DNA of 64,000 nt. It comes from Chitinophagaceae bacterium UBA4407 (GTDB taxonomy: Bacteria; Bacteroidota; Bacteroidia; Chitinophagales; Chitinophagaceae). The DNA is taken from contig DGQT01000092.1 of assembly GCA_002390845.1 (NCBI GenBank), forward strand, positions 1-64,000, in the 5' to 3' direction. The stretch's first letter is position 1, and each line of letters opens with the position of its first letter. The position numbers and the translations under genes are program-made. The notes under the pieces are model-generated. The model saw only the letters and a program-made list of their open reading frames with translations. It ran no database searches and was not told where the DNA came from. This document shows, piece after piece, positions 1-8,931 of this stretch.

Positions 1-40
1 GTCCCGAATTCATTTCGGGATTGCACACTTGTACTGTTGT
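1..40. repeat. Intergenic repeat E1 (partial, interrupted core)
   Basis: The stretch TTGCACACTTGTACTG at 21-36 is the inner part of core arm A of the window-wide repeat family. It is preceded at 2-20 by the small palindrome TCCCGAATTCATTTCGGGA, which occupies the place where the outer half of the core (TTGCG) should be. The rest of the element lies outside the window or is lost. Confidence 0.6.
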
Positions 41-107
41 ATCAATATTCGGCAATGCGCAATCAGGTTCAGCAATGCATACAGCTGTCCTGTGCAGTTC
101 TTAAGAA

Positions 108-1277
108 TCATTTTAATAATTCATTAATTGCTGCAGGAAAAAAAATTGCAGTGGGCACACTGCCCATGATCTTTAACTCTTCGCTGAAATTTGTTTCATT
201 ATCCAAAAATTTAAGCACCCGTTGTGGTGGGTTTTTTTTAAAGAGTTCTGCGAAAATTTTATCGCCGCCCATTTTCCTGTTTTGCAGAATGTTTAGTAAA
301 ACGCTGTCGTATAAATTAAATCTTTGCTGTGTAAATGAAGCTGCTTTATGCGGGTCTTTCTCGTTTACCAATTTATTGACGATAGCATCGGAATGTTTTT
401 GTATAAACCTGAACGTAAACCCGCTGCTGGCTTTGGTTTGTCCGCCTGCTGTACCAATATTTACAATCCTTCCTTCGCCTTTCGAGAACGGGCTGTTCGT
501 CATAGGTATTATGCCAAATTCCTGTTCTGTAATGGTGTAGTTTTCATGTTTCAAATATTCGTTGATGTATTGTTTTAAAGACGTATCATATTCCTGCTGT
601 TCCAACAAATTTTCAGTAAAGAGCGTATATTCTACCAGTGCTTTATCTGGTGCCACCGGCAGCATATAGAAGAATGTTGTTCCATGCTGCTGACTTACCC
701 GAAAATCCATGAAAGTGGCAATGCGTTCATCAAAAAAATTTGAAGGTGTTTCTATCAGCCAGCCTTTAAAGTGCTGTAGCAGGTGATAATAGTTGTTGCT
801 TTTCTTCCCCGTATTTAAACCGTGCTCTTTTAAAGTAATGCTGTTGAAAACATAATCTGCAGTATAAATTTCTTCATCGGCCCAAACAGAAGCGGTTTTA
901 TTTTCATTATCATTTACAACTGCTTTAACCGTAGTTTTTTTAAAATGGATGTTTGGTTTTTGATTTGCCTTTTGCAATACATAATTATAAAAATCGATAC
1001 TCCTGATCATTTTGTATTGGTAAGGTGCAAGATCAAAACGGGCAGAAAAACTATCCGAGAAAAAATCGATCTGGTTCCAACGGTGATGTACGATTTCTTC
1101 AAATACACCGGACTGCTGTTCCCAGAAACACCATGTTCTGTCGTTTTTATTTTTTGGTGACTGATCGATTACAAGGATTTCCTTATTATTAAAGAAGGGG
1201 TGTTGCATCATCCGGTACAACAGGCTTAAACCTGCGCATCCTGCACCTGTAATGATATAATGATAGTGTGTTGCCAA
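108..1277 (-). CDS. crtY: Lycopene beta-cyclase (CrtY type)
   Basis: This is probably a flavin-dependent lycopene cyclase, which closes the beta-ionone rings of lycopene in carotenoid synthesis. The 389-residue protein opens with a dinucleotide-binding motif, GAGCAGLSLLYRM (about residues 11-23), followed by DRTWCFWE (about 46-53), a signature of bacterial lycopene cyclases. The length is normal for the family. No other carotenoid genes (crtB, crtI) lie next to it, so it stands alone in this window. The neighbouring epimerase is separated by a repeat element, so a shared transcript is uncertain. The assignment rests on recognised motifs; the exact cyclase product cannot be read from sequence. 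Confidence 0.88.
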   Translation of the reverse strand: MATHYHYIITGAGCAGLSLLYRMMQHPFFNNKEILVIDQSPKNKNDRTWCFWEQQSGVFEEIVHHRWNQIDFFSDSFSARFDLAPYQYKMIRSIDFYNYVLQKANQKPNIHFKKTTVKAVVNDNENKTASVWADEEIYTADYVFNSITLKEHGLNTGKKSNNYYHLLQHFKGWLIETPSNFFDERIATFMDFRVSQQHGTTFFYMLPVAPDKALVEYTLFTENLLEQQEYDTSLKQYINEYLKHENYTITEQEFGIIPMTNSPFSKGEGRIVNIGTAGGQTKASSGFTFRFIQKHSDAIVNKLVNEKDPHKAASFTQQRFNLYDSVLLNILQNRKMGGDKIFAELFKKNPPQRVLKFLDNETNFSEELKIMGSVPTAIFFPAAINELLK

Positions 1278-1380
1278 ATAAAATCAATAATGTCAAAATT
1301 AATCTATCGCATCTTTATTGTTCTATATATTACAACGGGCAACTTTTGCCACAGGTTGTTGCACAATGCTTAATAAAGAA

Positions 1381-1437
1381 CAGAACGATGAAGAGTGCGA
1401 CGCAAGTAACGCCTCATGTATGTAATGCAGTTTGGCC
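1381..1437. repeat. Intergenic repeat E2 (right half)
   Basis: Core A appears in reverse orientation (AAGAGTGCGACGCAAG, 1390-1405), followed by GCCTCATGTATGTAATGCAG and a degenerate end, TTTGGCC. No clear left half is seen towards crtY. It ends a few bases from the stop codon of the minus-strand epimerase gene. Confidence 0.7.
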
Positions 1438-1444
1438 AATCATA

Positions 1445-2392
1445 TTAAATTACAAATGCATCATCAACGGCGGAAACATAGAAAGAGAACTGCTCTTTAA
1501 ATGCACGGAGCTCATGTTCAAGATTGCTATCGGCAAGCGTTACATATTGCAACAGTTTTGATTCGCGTTCAATCATAAGATCATTGCCCGCATAATTCTG
1601 GTTAATAAAAAACGATTCAAGGCCGGGATATACTGTATTCAATGCTTCACTAATATCGAGTATGCTGATATTCTTATCACTAAGATTATACGTGCCGCTT
1701 GGAATATTTTTCTGCAGTAACTGCAATAAAATATTGGTTACTTTATTGATATGAATGAAGGAACGTTGCTGCTTTCCTGTACCATTTATAGTAATACGGC
1801 CCGTGTAATGCGCATCGAACATCAGCCGGTTAATTGCTGCATCGAAACGCATGGATTTGCTGTAGCCGTAAACATTGCCAAGCCTTATAATGTGGGTAGG
1901 ATGTTTACTGAACAGCCTTTGTATGTGCTGCTCGGCTCGAAATTTTGAAATGGAATAAAAGCTGTCGGGGTTGGTTTGTGTTTCTTCGGTAGCAGGTACT
2001 GTAGTGTTGCCGTATACTGCTGTACTGCTTACAAATATTAGCTGCTTCACGGGATTTTCTTCAAGCGCATAAACAAGTTCTGCAGTACCCCAATGATTGA
2101 TCTGTTCAAAAACGTGACCGTCTAAATTTGCAAAGGGCGTTGTAACCCTTGCCGCAAGATGGTAAACCACATCAATGTTTTTTAATACCTGCCTTAGCTT
2201 GCGGGAATCGAGTATTTCGCCATGAATAAATTTTATTTGTGGACCCTCAATTTTGCGGCCAAGAAATAAATTATAATTACCCCGGCTAAGGTTGTCGTAA
2301 ATGGTAATGCTTTTTATACCGGGATTTGCGGCAAGGCCATAAACAAGTTCAGTTCCAATATATCCTGCTCCGCCAGTTATAAGAATTCGCAT
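1445..2392 (-). CDS. NAD-dependent epimerase/dehydratase (extended SDR)
   Basis: This 315-residue extended short-chain dehydrogenase probably acts on a nucleotide sugar. It begins MRILITGGAGYIGTEL, the NAD-binding GxxGxxG motif of the family, and carries the catalytic YxxxK pair in FYSISKFRAEQ, with an upstream FVSSTAVYG strand supplying the Ser/Thr. The C-terminal half binds substrate and is too variable to name the sugar. UDP-glucose 4-epimerase-like activity is possible but not demonstrated. It is followed on the same strand by crtY across a repeat element, and preceded by the APS reductase gene 90 bases upstream. Confidence 0.82.
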   Translation of the reverse strand: MRILITGGAGYIGTELVYGLAANPGIKSITIYDNLSRGNYNLFLGRKIEGPQIKFIHGEILDSRKLRQVLKNIDVVYHLAARVTTPFANLDGHVFEQINHWGTAELVYALEENPVKQLIFVSSTAVYGNTTVPATEETQTNPDSFYSISKFRAEQHIQRLFSKHPTHIIRLGNVYGYSKSMRFDAAINRLMFDAHYTGRITINGTGKQQRSFIHINKVTNILLQLLQKNIPSGTYNLSDKNISILDISEALNTVYPGLESFFINQNYAGNDLMIERESKLLQYVTLADSNLEHELRAFKEQFSFYVSAVDDAFVI

Positions 2393-2482
2393 GTAATTGT
2401 ATTATTAAAGTTTGAGTAGTACACCGTGCAGCAAAGATGAAACTTTGAAGTGTATTTCTTACTGCTGAATATGTATGATAAA

Positions 2483-3139
2483 TTATTTGGTAACAAGCTC
2501 TGTATTTAAACCGCACTCTGTTTTCTTCAGACCGAACCAGCGGCCATCGCGGCTGTCGGTTTCAAAATCAAATTTGCGGGTACATGGCTCGCAGCCAATA
2601 CTGGTGTAACCTTTTTCCTCTAGCGGGTGGCGGGGTATTTTGTATTCATTTAAATACTGGTAAATCATTTTGCCATTCCAGTCGAGCATTGGATGGTAGC
2701 GTGTTACGCCAAACTTTGCTTTTTCTTCTACTTTAAAATTCTTACGCACTTCGCCCTGGTCGGCACGTACACCATTAATCCATATATCATGCTCTGCAAG
2801 TATGGGTTCCAGTGGCGCTACTTTGTTTAAGTAGCAGCAATAATCGGGGTCACTTGCAAAAAGCAGTTTACCCGTAGCATCCCGCTGGTTAATTTTTGCT
2901 GTTGTAGAAAACACATTTTTCAGGTTAATTCCCAGCAAATCGGTGATTTGATCGCGGTACTGTAGTGTTTCCGGAAAATGGTAGCCGGTATGGATGAAAT
3001 ATACGGGAATCGATTTATCGATACGGCTGAGAATGTGCAGCAGCACAATGCTGTGCGTTTGAAAAGAAGAGGTGGTGAATAGTTTCAGGCCTTGTTCTTT
3101 GTACAAATTAATCTTTTCTTCTATTGCGTCAAATGTCAT
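2483..3139 (-). CDS. cysH: Assimilatory APS reductase (CysH family, 4Fe-4S type)
   Basis: The enzyme reduces activated sulfate (adenylyl sulfate) to sulfite in cysteine biosynthesis. The 218-residue protein has the adenine-nucleotide alpha hydrolase fold seen in TTSSFQTHSIVLLHIL. Two cysteine pairs, CC at 101-102 and C183/C186 (GCEPC), match the ligands of the 4Fe-4S cluster that separates APS reductases from cluster-free PAPS reductases. The catalytic cysteine is C209 in the C-terminal KKTECGLN motif (usually KxECGLH; here Asn replaces His). No other sulfate assimilation genes are adjacent. The family is clear; APS rather than PAPS as substrate is inferred from the cysteines. Confidence 0.88.
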   Translation of the reverse strand: MTFDAIEEKINLYKEQGLKLFTTSSFQTHSIVLLHILSRIDKSIPVYFIHTGYHFPETLQYRDQITDLLGINLKNVFSTTAKINQRDATGKLLFASDPDYCCYLNKVAPLEPILAEHDIWINGVRADQGEVRKNFKVEEKAKFGVTRYHPMLDWNGKMIYQYLNEYKIPRHPLEEKGYTSIGCEPCTRKFDFETDSRDGRWFGLKKTECGLNTELVTK

Positions 3140-3221
3140 GCGGCAAAGATAATAACCGCACCAATATTACCCTACCATTTTTGTAGGGAATTAACAATAT
3201 TTCTTAAATCGCAATTTTATT

Positions 3222-3375
3222 GGCCTGGCTGCAAAACATTATTGAGCTTTACTTGCGTCGCACCCTTGTGCTGAGGAATCTCAGGTGAACTGTTGGCTGT
3301 TCTGCTGTTGACCGTTGTTTCAACCGTACAAGTGAGTGACACAACAGGCGATGCAATGAAAAACAAAAGCTTGCT
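3222..3375. repeat. Intergenic repeat E3 (full, A left / B right)
   Basis: The left half carries a degenerate end (GGCCTGGCTGC), a GAGCTTTAC spacer and core A (TTGCGTCGCACCCTTGTG, 3253-3270). The right half carries core B reversed (CGTACAAGTGAGTGACACAA, 3325-3344) followed by CAGGCGATGC. The centre holds GTTGACCGTTG units related to the GGTCGAC loop of E4 and E24. The two sides use different core versions. Confidence 0.8.
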
Positions 3376-3474
3376 AAAAAAATTATCCGTCATTTAATTT
3401 TAAAAAGACAGATATACTTACTGCTTTAATGCGGTGTTTGATTATTCAATACTTTTACCGCCCATTAAAATAAT

Positions 3475-3954
3475 ATGCAATTAAGTTTTAAATACGAGAA
3501 AGGCAAAGTACTGCAGGCACTTCGGTATCATTTTATATGGCAGCCTGAGATACGGGTATTGCTGATACTTGTTATCATATTTGATATTGCTTCTGCCATT
3601 TTATATATCATAGGAAAGATTCGCCCCGAACCTTTTTTGCTGGGATCCTTTATATGGCTGGTTTTTATTATCTCGTTCTGGTTTGTGCTACCTAACAATA
3701 TTTATAAAAAGTCGGCAACTTTTAAAGACAGTTTTATTGTAGATTTTGGGCATAATATTATACGGCTGCAAAACGAAAAGGGATATGTAGAGTGGGAATG
3801 GGAGCAGTTTACCAGGTTCTTTGAAAGCCCTAATTTTTTTCATATTTACTTTTCAACCAAATCTTTTTTCCTGCTTCCAAAAGATAATATGAATGATGAT
3901 TTCAGGCATAACCTGCGATTGTTGCTAAATGAAAAAGTGAACAAAAAAAAATAA
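3475..3954 (+). CDS. YcxB-like membrane protein
   Basis: A 159-residue protein with two hydrophobic segments near residues 26-47 and 55-74, followed by a soluble C-terminal part (FIVDFGHNIIRLQNEKGYVEWEWEQF). That arrangement matches the YcxB-like family, whose function is unknown. The start is the first ATG after a gap of about 100 bases. It faces the GNAT gene convergently, with about 55 bases between stop codons, and has no operon partner. The call is a resemblance only. Confidence 0.6.
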   Translation: MQLSFKYEKGKVLQALRYHFIWQPEIRVLLILVIIFDIASAILYIIGKIRPEPFLLGSFIWLVFIISFWFVLPNNIYKKSATFKDSFIVDFGHNIIRLQNEKGYVEWEWEQFTRFFESPNFFHIYFSTKSFFLLPKDNMNDDFRHNLRLLLNEKVNKKK

Positions 3955-4009
3955 TACAGAAGTTTTACAACTCCCAGTTGCAAAAAAGTATATCCAACCG
4001 GCGCAATTT

Positions 4010-4441
4010 TTACTGCAAATTTTTTTCCATTACGAAATGAGGAAGGGTAACTTCAATAAATTCGTTGCCTGTTTTTGTGTACCCGATCTTTTCATAAAAC
4101 CCGGTTGCAGTCTTTCGTGCATGCATTACAATTTTCTTATAACCCCTGTCGCGGCCAATATTTTCAGCAAACTGCATTAACACGCGTCCAATGCCCTTAC
4201 CCTGTAATCCCGAGGTTACAGCCATCTGCCGCAATTGAATTGTTGTACTGTCTTTGGGTACAAGCATGCAGCAACCTTCCAGCTTATCATCATCAAAACA
4301 ACCAATGTGGATATATTCTTTTTCCTGTTGAAGTTCATCTTCCCTGAAAGAAAGACCCAATGGCTTTCTAAGCATTTGATAACGCAGGTCAATCATTTGC
4401 CTGTACTCTTTGGTACCATAATCTATAATTTTTAATGCCAT
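4010..4441 (-). CDS. GNAT family N-acetyltransferase
   Basis: This 143-residue protein is a single GNAT domain that transfers an acetyl group from acetyl-CoA to an unknown amine. The acetyl-CoA pyrophosphate-binding loop is visible as RQMAVTSGLQGKGIGRVLMQ (the Q/RxxGxG/A pattern), followed by ARKTATGFYEKIGYTKTG, a typical C-terminal motif of the fold. The length is that of a stand-alone enzyme. It lies divergent from acpP and convergent with the YcxB-like gene. The substrate cannot be inferred. Confidence 0.8.
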   Translation of the reverse strand: MALKIIDYGTKEYRQMIDLRYQMLRKPLGLSFREDELQQEKEYIHIGCFDDDKLEGCCMLVPKDSTTIQLRQMAVTSGLQGKGIGRVLMQFAENIGRDRGYKKIVMHARKTATGFYEKIGYTKTGNEFIEVTLPHFVMEKNLQ

Positions 4442-4564
4442 AATAGAGGTAATCAGGCATCAATATACCAATCATTTTTAAAAGATAAAAACATTTAGGC
4501 CGTAAAAAAATATAATTCATAACGGCACTATTTTTTGCTCTTAAAAACAAAATAGAAGTATATC

Positions 4565-4594
4565 ATTGCTAATTGTCCAAAAATTATATTTTTG
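4565..4594 (+). promoter_or_regulatory. Putative acpP promoter (Bacteroidota type)
   Basis: TATTTTTG at 4587-4594 fits the -7 consensus TAnnTTTG, and ATTG at 4565-4568 could be the -33 element, with an 18-base spacer. The expected transcription start would lie close to 4600, giving a short leader before the acpP ATG at 4619. Confidence 0.45.
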
Positions 4595-4618
4595 CACCCG
4601 TAACAAAACATAAAAAAA

Positions 4619-4855
4619 ATGTCAGACATCGCAACAAGAGTAAAAAAGATCATTGTAGATAAACTCGGAGTAGACGAAGCAGAAGTAACTAACGAAGCTT
4701 CCTTCACCAATGATTTAGGAGCTGATTCACTGGATACAGTTGAATTAATTATGGAATTTGAGAAAGAATTCAATATCTCTATTCCTGATGAACAGGCTGA
4801 AACTATTACAACAGTGGGCCAGGCTGTAACCTATCTCGAAGAACACGCTAAATAA
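4619..4855 (+). CDS. acpP: Acyl carrier protein
   Basis: The 78-residue acidic protein carries growing acyl chains in type II fatty acid synthesis. The phosphopantetheine attachment serine is S37 in the invariant GADSLDTVELIMEFE motif. Length and overall sequence are those of a housekeeping ACP. It is followed 96 bases downstream by fabF and then rnc, the acpP-fabF-rnc order found in many bacteria. A hairpin between acpP and fabF probably lets acpP be made in excess of fabF. Confidence 0.97.
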   Translation: MSDIATRVKKIIVDKLGVDEAEVTNEASFTNDLGADSLDTVELIMEFEKEFNISIPDEQAETITTVGQAVTYLEEHAK

Positions 4856-4883
4856 AGCACTCAGCGTCAATAATACTATGTAA

Positions 4884-4928
4884 TAATCCGCCCGCAGTAA
4901 TGATCCTTACTGTTGGCGGATTTTATTT
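4884..4928 (+). terminator. Terminator or attenuator between acpP and fabF
   Basis: An imperfect hairpin with outer stem AATCCGCC (4885-4892) and GGCGGATT (4915-4922), and an inner GCAGTAA/TTACTG pairing, is followed by TTATTTCTT. It sits 30 bases after the acpP stop and 24 bases before fabF, so partial termination with read-through is likely. Confidence 0.7.
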
Positions 4929-4951
4929 CTTGAATCTAAGGCATTGCTATT

Positions 4952-6205
4952 ATGGAATTAAACAGGGTAGTTGTAACTGGAATGGGAGTTATTTCGCCAA
5001 TCGGAAATAATTTAGATGATTACTGGAACAGCCTGATCAATGGTGTGTCTGGTGCCGATCATATTACTTTATATGATGCTTCCAAATTCAAAACAAAGAT
5101 CGCCTGCGAAGTAAAGGGGTTTGATGTAACACAGTTTATTGACCGTAAAGAAGCCCGCAAAATGGATCGCTTCGTTCAGTTTGGAATAGTAGCCAGCGAT
5201 ATGGCTATGCTGGATGCCGGACTGAATAAAGATAATATTAACCCTGATAGGGTTGGCGTTATTGTAGGCAGTGGCATAGGCGGGGTTCAAACTTTTCAAC
5301 AAGAGGTAATGGATTTCGCAAGAGGCGACGGCACCCCCCGCTTTACTCCATTCTTTATTCCCAAAATGATCTGCGATATCTGTGCTGGACAAATTTCAAT
5401 CAGACATAACCTACGTGGACCCAATTTTGCCGTGATGAGTGCCTGTGCCACAGGCACAACGGCTGTAATGGAAGCTTATAACCTTTTAAGGTTAAATAAA
5501 GCAGACATTATTCTTGCAGGTGGCAGCGAATCAACTATAAACGAAGCTGGTATGGCGGGTTTCGTTTCTATGAAAGCATTAAGCGAACGCAATGATGATC
5601 CCAAAACTGCCAGCCGCCCTTACGATAAAGACCGGGATGGCTTTGTAATGGGCGAAGCATGCGGAATACTTGCAATGGAAACTTTGAAAAGCGCACTTGC
5701 AAGAGGCGCAAGAATTTATTGTGAAGTGGTTGGTACTGGCGCAACAGCCGATGCTTACCATATTACCGCCCCTCATCCTGATGGTCTTGGAGCCCTCAAT
5801 GTAATGAAAGCAGCTTTGGAAGATGCCGAAATGCAACCAGAAGACATCGATTATATTAACACCCATGGAACTTCCACTCCTTTGGGAGACGGTGCGGAAG
5901 TAAAAGCAATTATAGGTGTTTTTGGCGAACATGCATATAAGCTTAATATCAGTTCTACCAAATCAATGACGGGTCATTCTCTGGGTGCGGCAGGAGCTAT
6001 TGAAGCGATTGCATGTATCAAAAGCGTAGTCCATGATATTGTGCCACCTACCATCAATCATTTTACCGATGATCCGGAAATAGACTCAAAACTGAACTTT
6101 ACTTTTAACAAGGCACAAAAGCGAACGGTGCGTGCTGCTTTAAGCAACACTTTCGGTTTTGGCGGCCACAATGCCTGCGTAATTGTAAAAAAATACGTAG
6201 CTTAA
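4952..6205 (+). CDS. fabF: Beta-ketoacyl-ACP synthase II
   Basis: FabF condenses malonyl-ACP with acyl-ACP in fatty acid elongation. The 417-residue sequence has the full Cys-His-His catalytic triad: C165 in SACATGTTAVMEAYN, H305 in NTHGTSTPLGD, and H342 in KSMTGHSLGAAGAIEA. The length is standard for KAS II. It follows acpP and precedes rnc by 5 bases, so fabF and rnc are almost certainly co-transcribed. Confidence 0.97.
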   Translation: MELNRVVVTGMGVISPIGNNLDDYWNSLINGVSGADHITLYDASKFKTKIACEVKGFDVTQFIDRKEARKMDRFVQFGIVASDMAMLDAGLNKDNINPDRVGVIVGSGIGGVQTFQQEVMDFARGDGTPRFTPFFIPKMICDICAGQISIRHNLRGPNFAVMSACATGTTAVMEAYNLLRLNKADIILAGGSESTINEAGMAGFVSMKALSERNDDPKTASRPYDKDRDGFVMGEACGILAMETLKSALARGARIYCEVVGTGATADAYHITAPHPDGLGALNVMKAALEDAEMQPEDIDYINTHGTSTPLGDGAEVKAIIGVFGEHAYKLNISSTKSMTGHSLGAAGAIEAIACIKSVVHDIVPPTINHFTDDPEIDSKLNFTFNKAQKRTVRAALSNTFGFGGHNACVIVKKYVA

Positions 6206-6210
6206 CCGCT

Positions 6211-6918
6211 GTGAATTTTATTAGAAAAATTTTACAATCCTCCACCAAACCTTCATTTGCCAAACAAGTAGAAAATGTTCTGGGCATAAAGCCCGGCAAT
6301 ACCCAGTTGTACCAAACTGCTTTAAGCCACCGTTCTGTAAAAGAGGGGGCCGATGAAAACAATGAACGTCTTGAATACCTGGGCGATGCAGTACTCAGCG
6401 GCATTATAGCCGATTACCTTTTTAAACGCTATCCTTATAAAGGCGAAGGTTTTCTTACTGAAATGCGCAGCAAAATGGTAAACCGCCAGCAGTTAAACGA
6501 TGTGGCGCTTAAAATGGGTTTCAAGAAAATTACCATGTTCAACAAATTCGACAATGCGCTTAAAAGCAGCCAGATATTTGGCAATACGCTTGAAGCTATT
6601 GTAGGTGCCGTTTATCTTGATAAAGGCTACAAAAAAACGCAGTTGTGGGTACAAAAAAGAATCATCATCCCTCATTTGTACGTGGATGACCTTGAACTGA
6701 TAGACATTAATCTGAAAAATAAGCTCATCGGCTGGGCCAGTAAAAATGGTAAAGTACTTGATTTTGAAACGGTACGCGAAAAATTAGAAAATGGCCGAAG
6801 GGTATTTACAATAGCGGCTGTGCTCGATGGCGAAATTCTTTCCGAAGGCAAAGGGTATAATAAAAAAGATGCCAGCCAGATTGCCGCACAATTAGCAATT
6901 GAGAAGTTGGGTTTATAA
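6211..6918 (+). CDS. rnc: Ribonuclease III
   Basis: RNase III cleaves double-stranded RNA in rRNA processing and mRNA turnover. The signature NERLEYLGDAVLSG at residues 51-64 carries the catalytic acidic residues, and a second acidic motif lies in NTLEAIVGAVYLDKG. The last 70 or so residues form a dsRNA-binding domain ending in KKDASQIAAQLAIEKLGL. The start codon is GTG at 6211, 5 bases after the fabF stop; no upstream ATG exists in frame. The stop codon is followed directly by repeat element E4. Confidence 0.95.
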   Translation: MNFIRKILQSSTKPSFAKQVENVLGIKPGNTQLYQTALSHRSVKEGADENNERLEYLGDAVLSGIIADYLFKRYPYKGEGFLTEMRSKMVNRQQLNDVALKMGFKKITMFNKFDNALKSSQIFGNTLEAIVGAVYLDKGYKKTQLWVQKRIIIPHLYVDDLELIDINLKNKLIGWASKNGKVLDFETVREKLENGRRVFTIAAVLDGEILSEGKGYNKKDASQIAAQLAIEKLGL

Positions 6919-7080
6919 TTTTTTGGAGCCAGCTTTAGTTTTTCAGGGCATCGCCGGTTGTGTCACTCACTTGTACGTTCGGAACAGCGGTCGACAGTCA
7001 ACGGTCGATCAAAGAATCAAAAGTACACGAGTGCGACGCAAGAAAAGCTCAATAAGGATCATACAGTTTGGCTCAAAAAA
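6919..7080. repeat. Intergenic repeat E4 (full, B left / A right)
   Basis: The element runs from TTTTTTGGAGCCAGC, which begins at the base after the rnc stop, to TTTGGCTCAAAAAA at 7067-7080, 5 bases short of the stop of the convergent epimerase gene. Left core B is TTGTGTCACTCACTTGTAC (6958-6976). Right core A is GAGTGCGACGCAAG (7030-7043). The centre contains GGTCGACAGTCAACGGTCGA. Confidence 0.88.
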
Positions 7081-7085
7081 TCAAC

Positions 7086-7490
7086 TTATTTTTCAATCGC
7101 CTGGCACAGTTCAATCAAAACGCCATTTGTATCTTTTGGATGCAGGAAACAAACCAACTTATTATCCGCACCAATTTTGGGAACAGCATTTAGTAAATGA
7201 AACCCCGCCTCAGATAACCGTTTCATTTCGGCTTCTATGTTTTCCACCGCAAAAGCAATATGGTGCATTCCCTCGCCGCGTTTCTCAATATACTTTGCAA
7301 TTACGCCATCAATTGATTGGCTTTCCAGCAATTCAATTTTTGTTTCACCAGATTTAAAAAAGGCTGTTTTTACTTTTTCACCTTCAACTATTTCAGTTTT
7401 GTAACACAAAGTGTTAAGCATCGCTTCGAATAATGGAATAGACACCGACAGGTCTTTTACAGCAATACCAATATGTTCTATTTTCTGCAT
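7086..7490 (-). CDS. mce: Methylmalonyl-CoA epimerase
   Basis: The enzyme interconverts (R)- and (S)-methylmalonyl-CoA, linking propionyl-CoA and succinyl-CoA metabolism. The 134-residue protein is a paired-beta VOC fold. Metal ligands are visible at H6 (IEHIGIAV), H76/H77 (GMHHIAFAV) and E127 (GVLIELCQ). Length and motifs match the bacterial enzyme, and the KLVCFLHPKDTNGVLIEL ending is characteristic. No mutase gene is adjacent. The gene is convergent with rnc. Confidence 0.9.
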   Translation of the reverse strand: MQKIEHIGIAVKDLSVSIPLFEAMLNTLCYKTEIVEGEKVKTAFFKSGETKIELLESQSIDGVIAKYIEKRGEGMHHIAFAVENIEAEMKRLSEAGFHLLNAVPKIGADNKLVCFLHPKDTNGVLIELCQAIEK

Positions 7491-7565
7491 GTGGATTGAT
7501 TTCGATATATGGAATAGATGTTTGTGAAAATTCGCCCCCCGGATTCAAGATAAAACCATTTGGCC

Positions 7566-7573
7566 TAAGTTTG
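7566..7573 (+). promoter_or_regulatory. Putative -7 box of the iscS promoter
   Basis: TAAGTTTG matches the Bacteroidota -7 consensus TAnnTTTG exactly. No convincing -33 TTTG was found at the expected distance. The box overlaps an in-frame GTG at 7573, which argues for translation from the ATG at 7594. Confidence 0.4.
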
Positions 7574-7593
7574 TGTTAGTAAAAAGAAATTTT

Positions 7594-8811
7594 ATGTTGA
7601 AGCTACCGGTTTATTTGGATAATAACGCCACCACGCAGATGGATCCAAGAGTGCTGGAAGCAATGCTGCCTTATTTTATTGAACATTTTGGCAACGCAGC
7701 CAGTCGTAGCCATTCCTTTGGCTGGCAAGCTGAAGAAGCCGTGGATTCTGCCCGTGAGCAGGTTGCAAAACTTATTGGCGCAGAGCACCAGGAAATTATT
7801 TTTACCAGCGGTGCAACAGAAGGTGATAACCTAGCCATTAAAGGCGTTTACGAAATGTATGCCGGTAAGGGTAATCATATTATTACCTGCGTTACAGAAC
7901 ACAAAGCTGTTTCAGATACCTGCAAACACATTGAAAAACTGGGCGGCGAAGTAACCTATCTGAAAGTTCACCCTGATGGCTTGGTTGATCTTAAAGAACT
8001 TGAAGCGGCGATCAAGCCAACCACAATTCTTATTGCCATCATGTATGCAAACAATGAGACTGGGGTAATTCAACTTGTAAATGAGATTAGCACGATTGCA
8101 AAAAAACACGGTGTATTGTTCTTTACAGATGGAACCCAGGCCATAGGTAAAATTCCTGTTGATGTGCAAAAAGATGGTATCGACATTATGGCTTTTACAG
8201 CCCATAAAATGTACGGACCAAAAGGTGTTGGGGCTTTATATGTCCGCCGTAAAAATCCGCGGGTAAAAATTACCGCACAAATCGATGGCGGTGGTCACGA
8301 ACGCGGAATGCGCAGCGGCACTTTAAATGTGCCCGGCATTGTTGGCTTTGGCAAAGCCTGCGAAATCTGCCGGACCACTATGGAAAAAGACACCGTTCGC
8401 ATAAAGGCTTTGAGAGATAAATTAGAAACCGAATTACTCAAAATAGAAGAAATCTATTTGAACGGAAGTAAAGAACACCGCTTACCGCACATTTGCAATA
8501 TTTCTTTTAAATATGTGGATGGAGACGCTTTATTAATGAATTTAAATAAAAATATTGCTGTTTCTTCAGGCTCAGCATGCACTTCGGCTTCTATTGAGCC
8601 TAGCTTTGTTTTAAAAGCTTTAGGCCTTGGTGACGATCTTGCACATAGCTCACTGCGTTTTGGATTAAGCCGCTTCACCACCGAAGAAGAGATTAATTAT
8701 ACTATAGAACAAATTACCAGCACTATAAACAAACTCAGGAAAATAAGTCCGCTATGGGAAATGTTTAAAGAAGGTGTTGATATTGATTCAGCTGCGTGGG
8801 CACATCATTAA
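7594..8811 (+). CDS. iscS: Cysteine desulfurase, IscS type
   Basis: This PLP enzyme removes sulfur from cysteine for iron-sulfur cluster assembly and tRNA thiolation. It opens VYLDNNATTQMDPRVLEAML, the family N-terminal signature. The PLP lysine lies in FTAHKMYGPKG, and the catalytic cysteine in the long mobile loop SSGSACTSASIEPS, which is diagnostic of the IscS/NifS group rather than SufS. From the ATG at 7594 it is 405 residues, close to the family norm. The ATG is preferred over an in-frame GTG at 7573 that overlaps a promoter-like box. No iscU or iscA follows. Confidence 0.93.
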   Translation: MLKLPVYLDNNATTQMDPRVLEAMLPYFIEHFGNAASRSHSFGWQAEEAVDSAREQVAKLIGAEHQEIIFTSGATEGDNLAIKGVYEMYAGKGNHIITCVTEHKAVSDTCKHIEKLGGEVTYLKVHPDGLVDLKELEAAIKPTTILIAIMYANNETGVIQLVNEISTIAKKHGVLFFTDGTQAIGKIPVDVQKDGIDIMAFTAHKMYGPKGVGALYVRRKNPRVKITAQIDGGGHERGMRSGTLNVPGIVGFGKACEICRTTMEKDTVRIKALRDKLETELLKIEEIYLNGSKEHRLPHICNISFKYVDGDALLMNLNKNIAVSSGSACTSASIEPSFVLKALGLGDDLAHSSLRFGLSRFTTEEEINYTIEQITSTINKLRKISPLWEMFKEGVDIDSAAWAHH

Positions 8812-8931
8812 TACCCGGCGCTCAAAGCAAATAAGAAAACAGCCCTTCATTATCCTAAAACTTTTGTAAGTTTTTAAACTCCTGCGTTTCCCGCTTTCTT
8901 AGCATCGTTATTTCACATAGTTTTGAAGCTT

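Noticed and set aside
37..540. Plus-strand open frames opposite crtY
   Set aside because: They lie antisense to a strongly conserved gene, have unnatural composition and match no family I know.
4884..4928. Riboswitch between acpP and fabF
   Set aside because: The region is under 100 bases and holds just one simple hairpin with a T-rich tail; a terminator explains it.
7573..7593. GTG at 7573 as the start of iscS
   Set aside because: It overlaps a TAAGTTTG promoter-like box, and the ATG at 7594 lies directly before the conserved N terminus.
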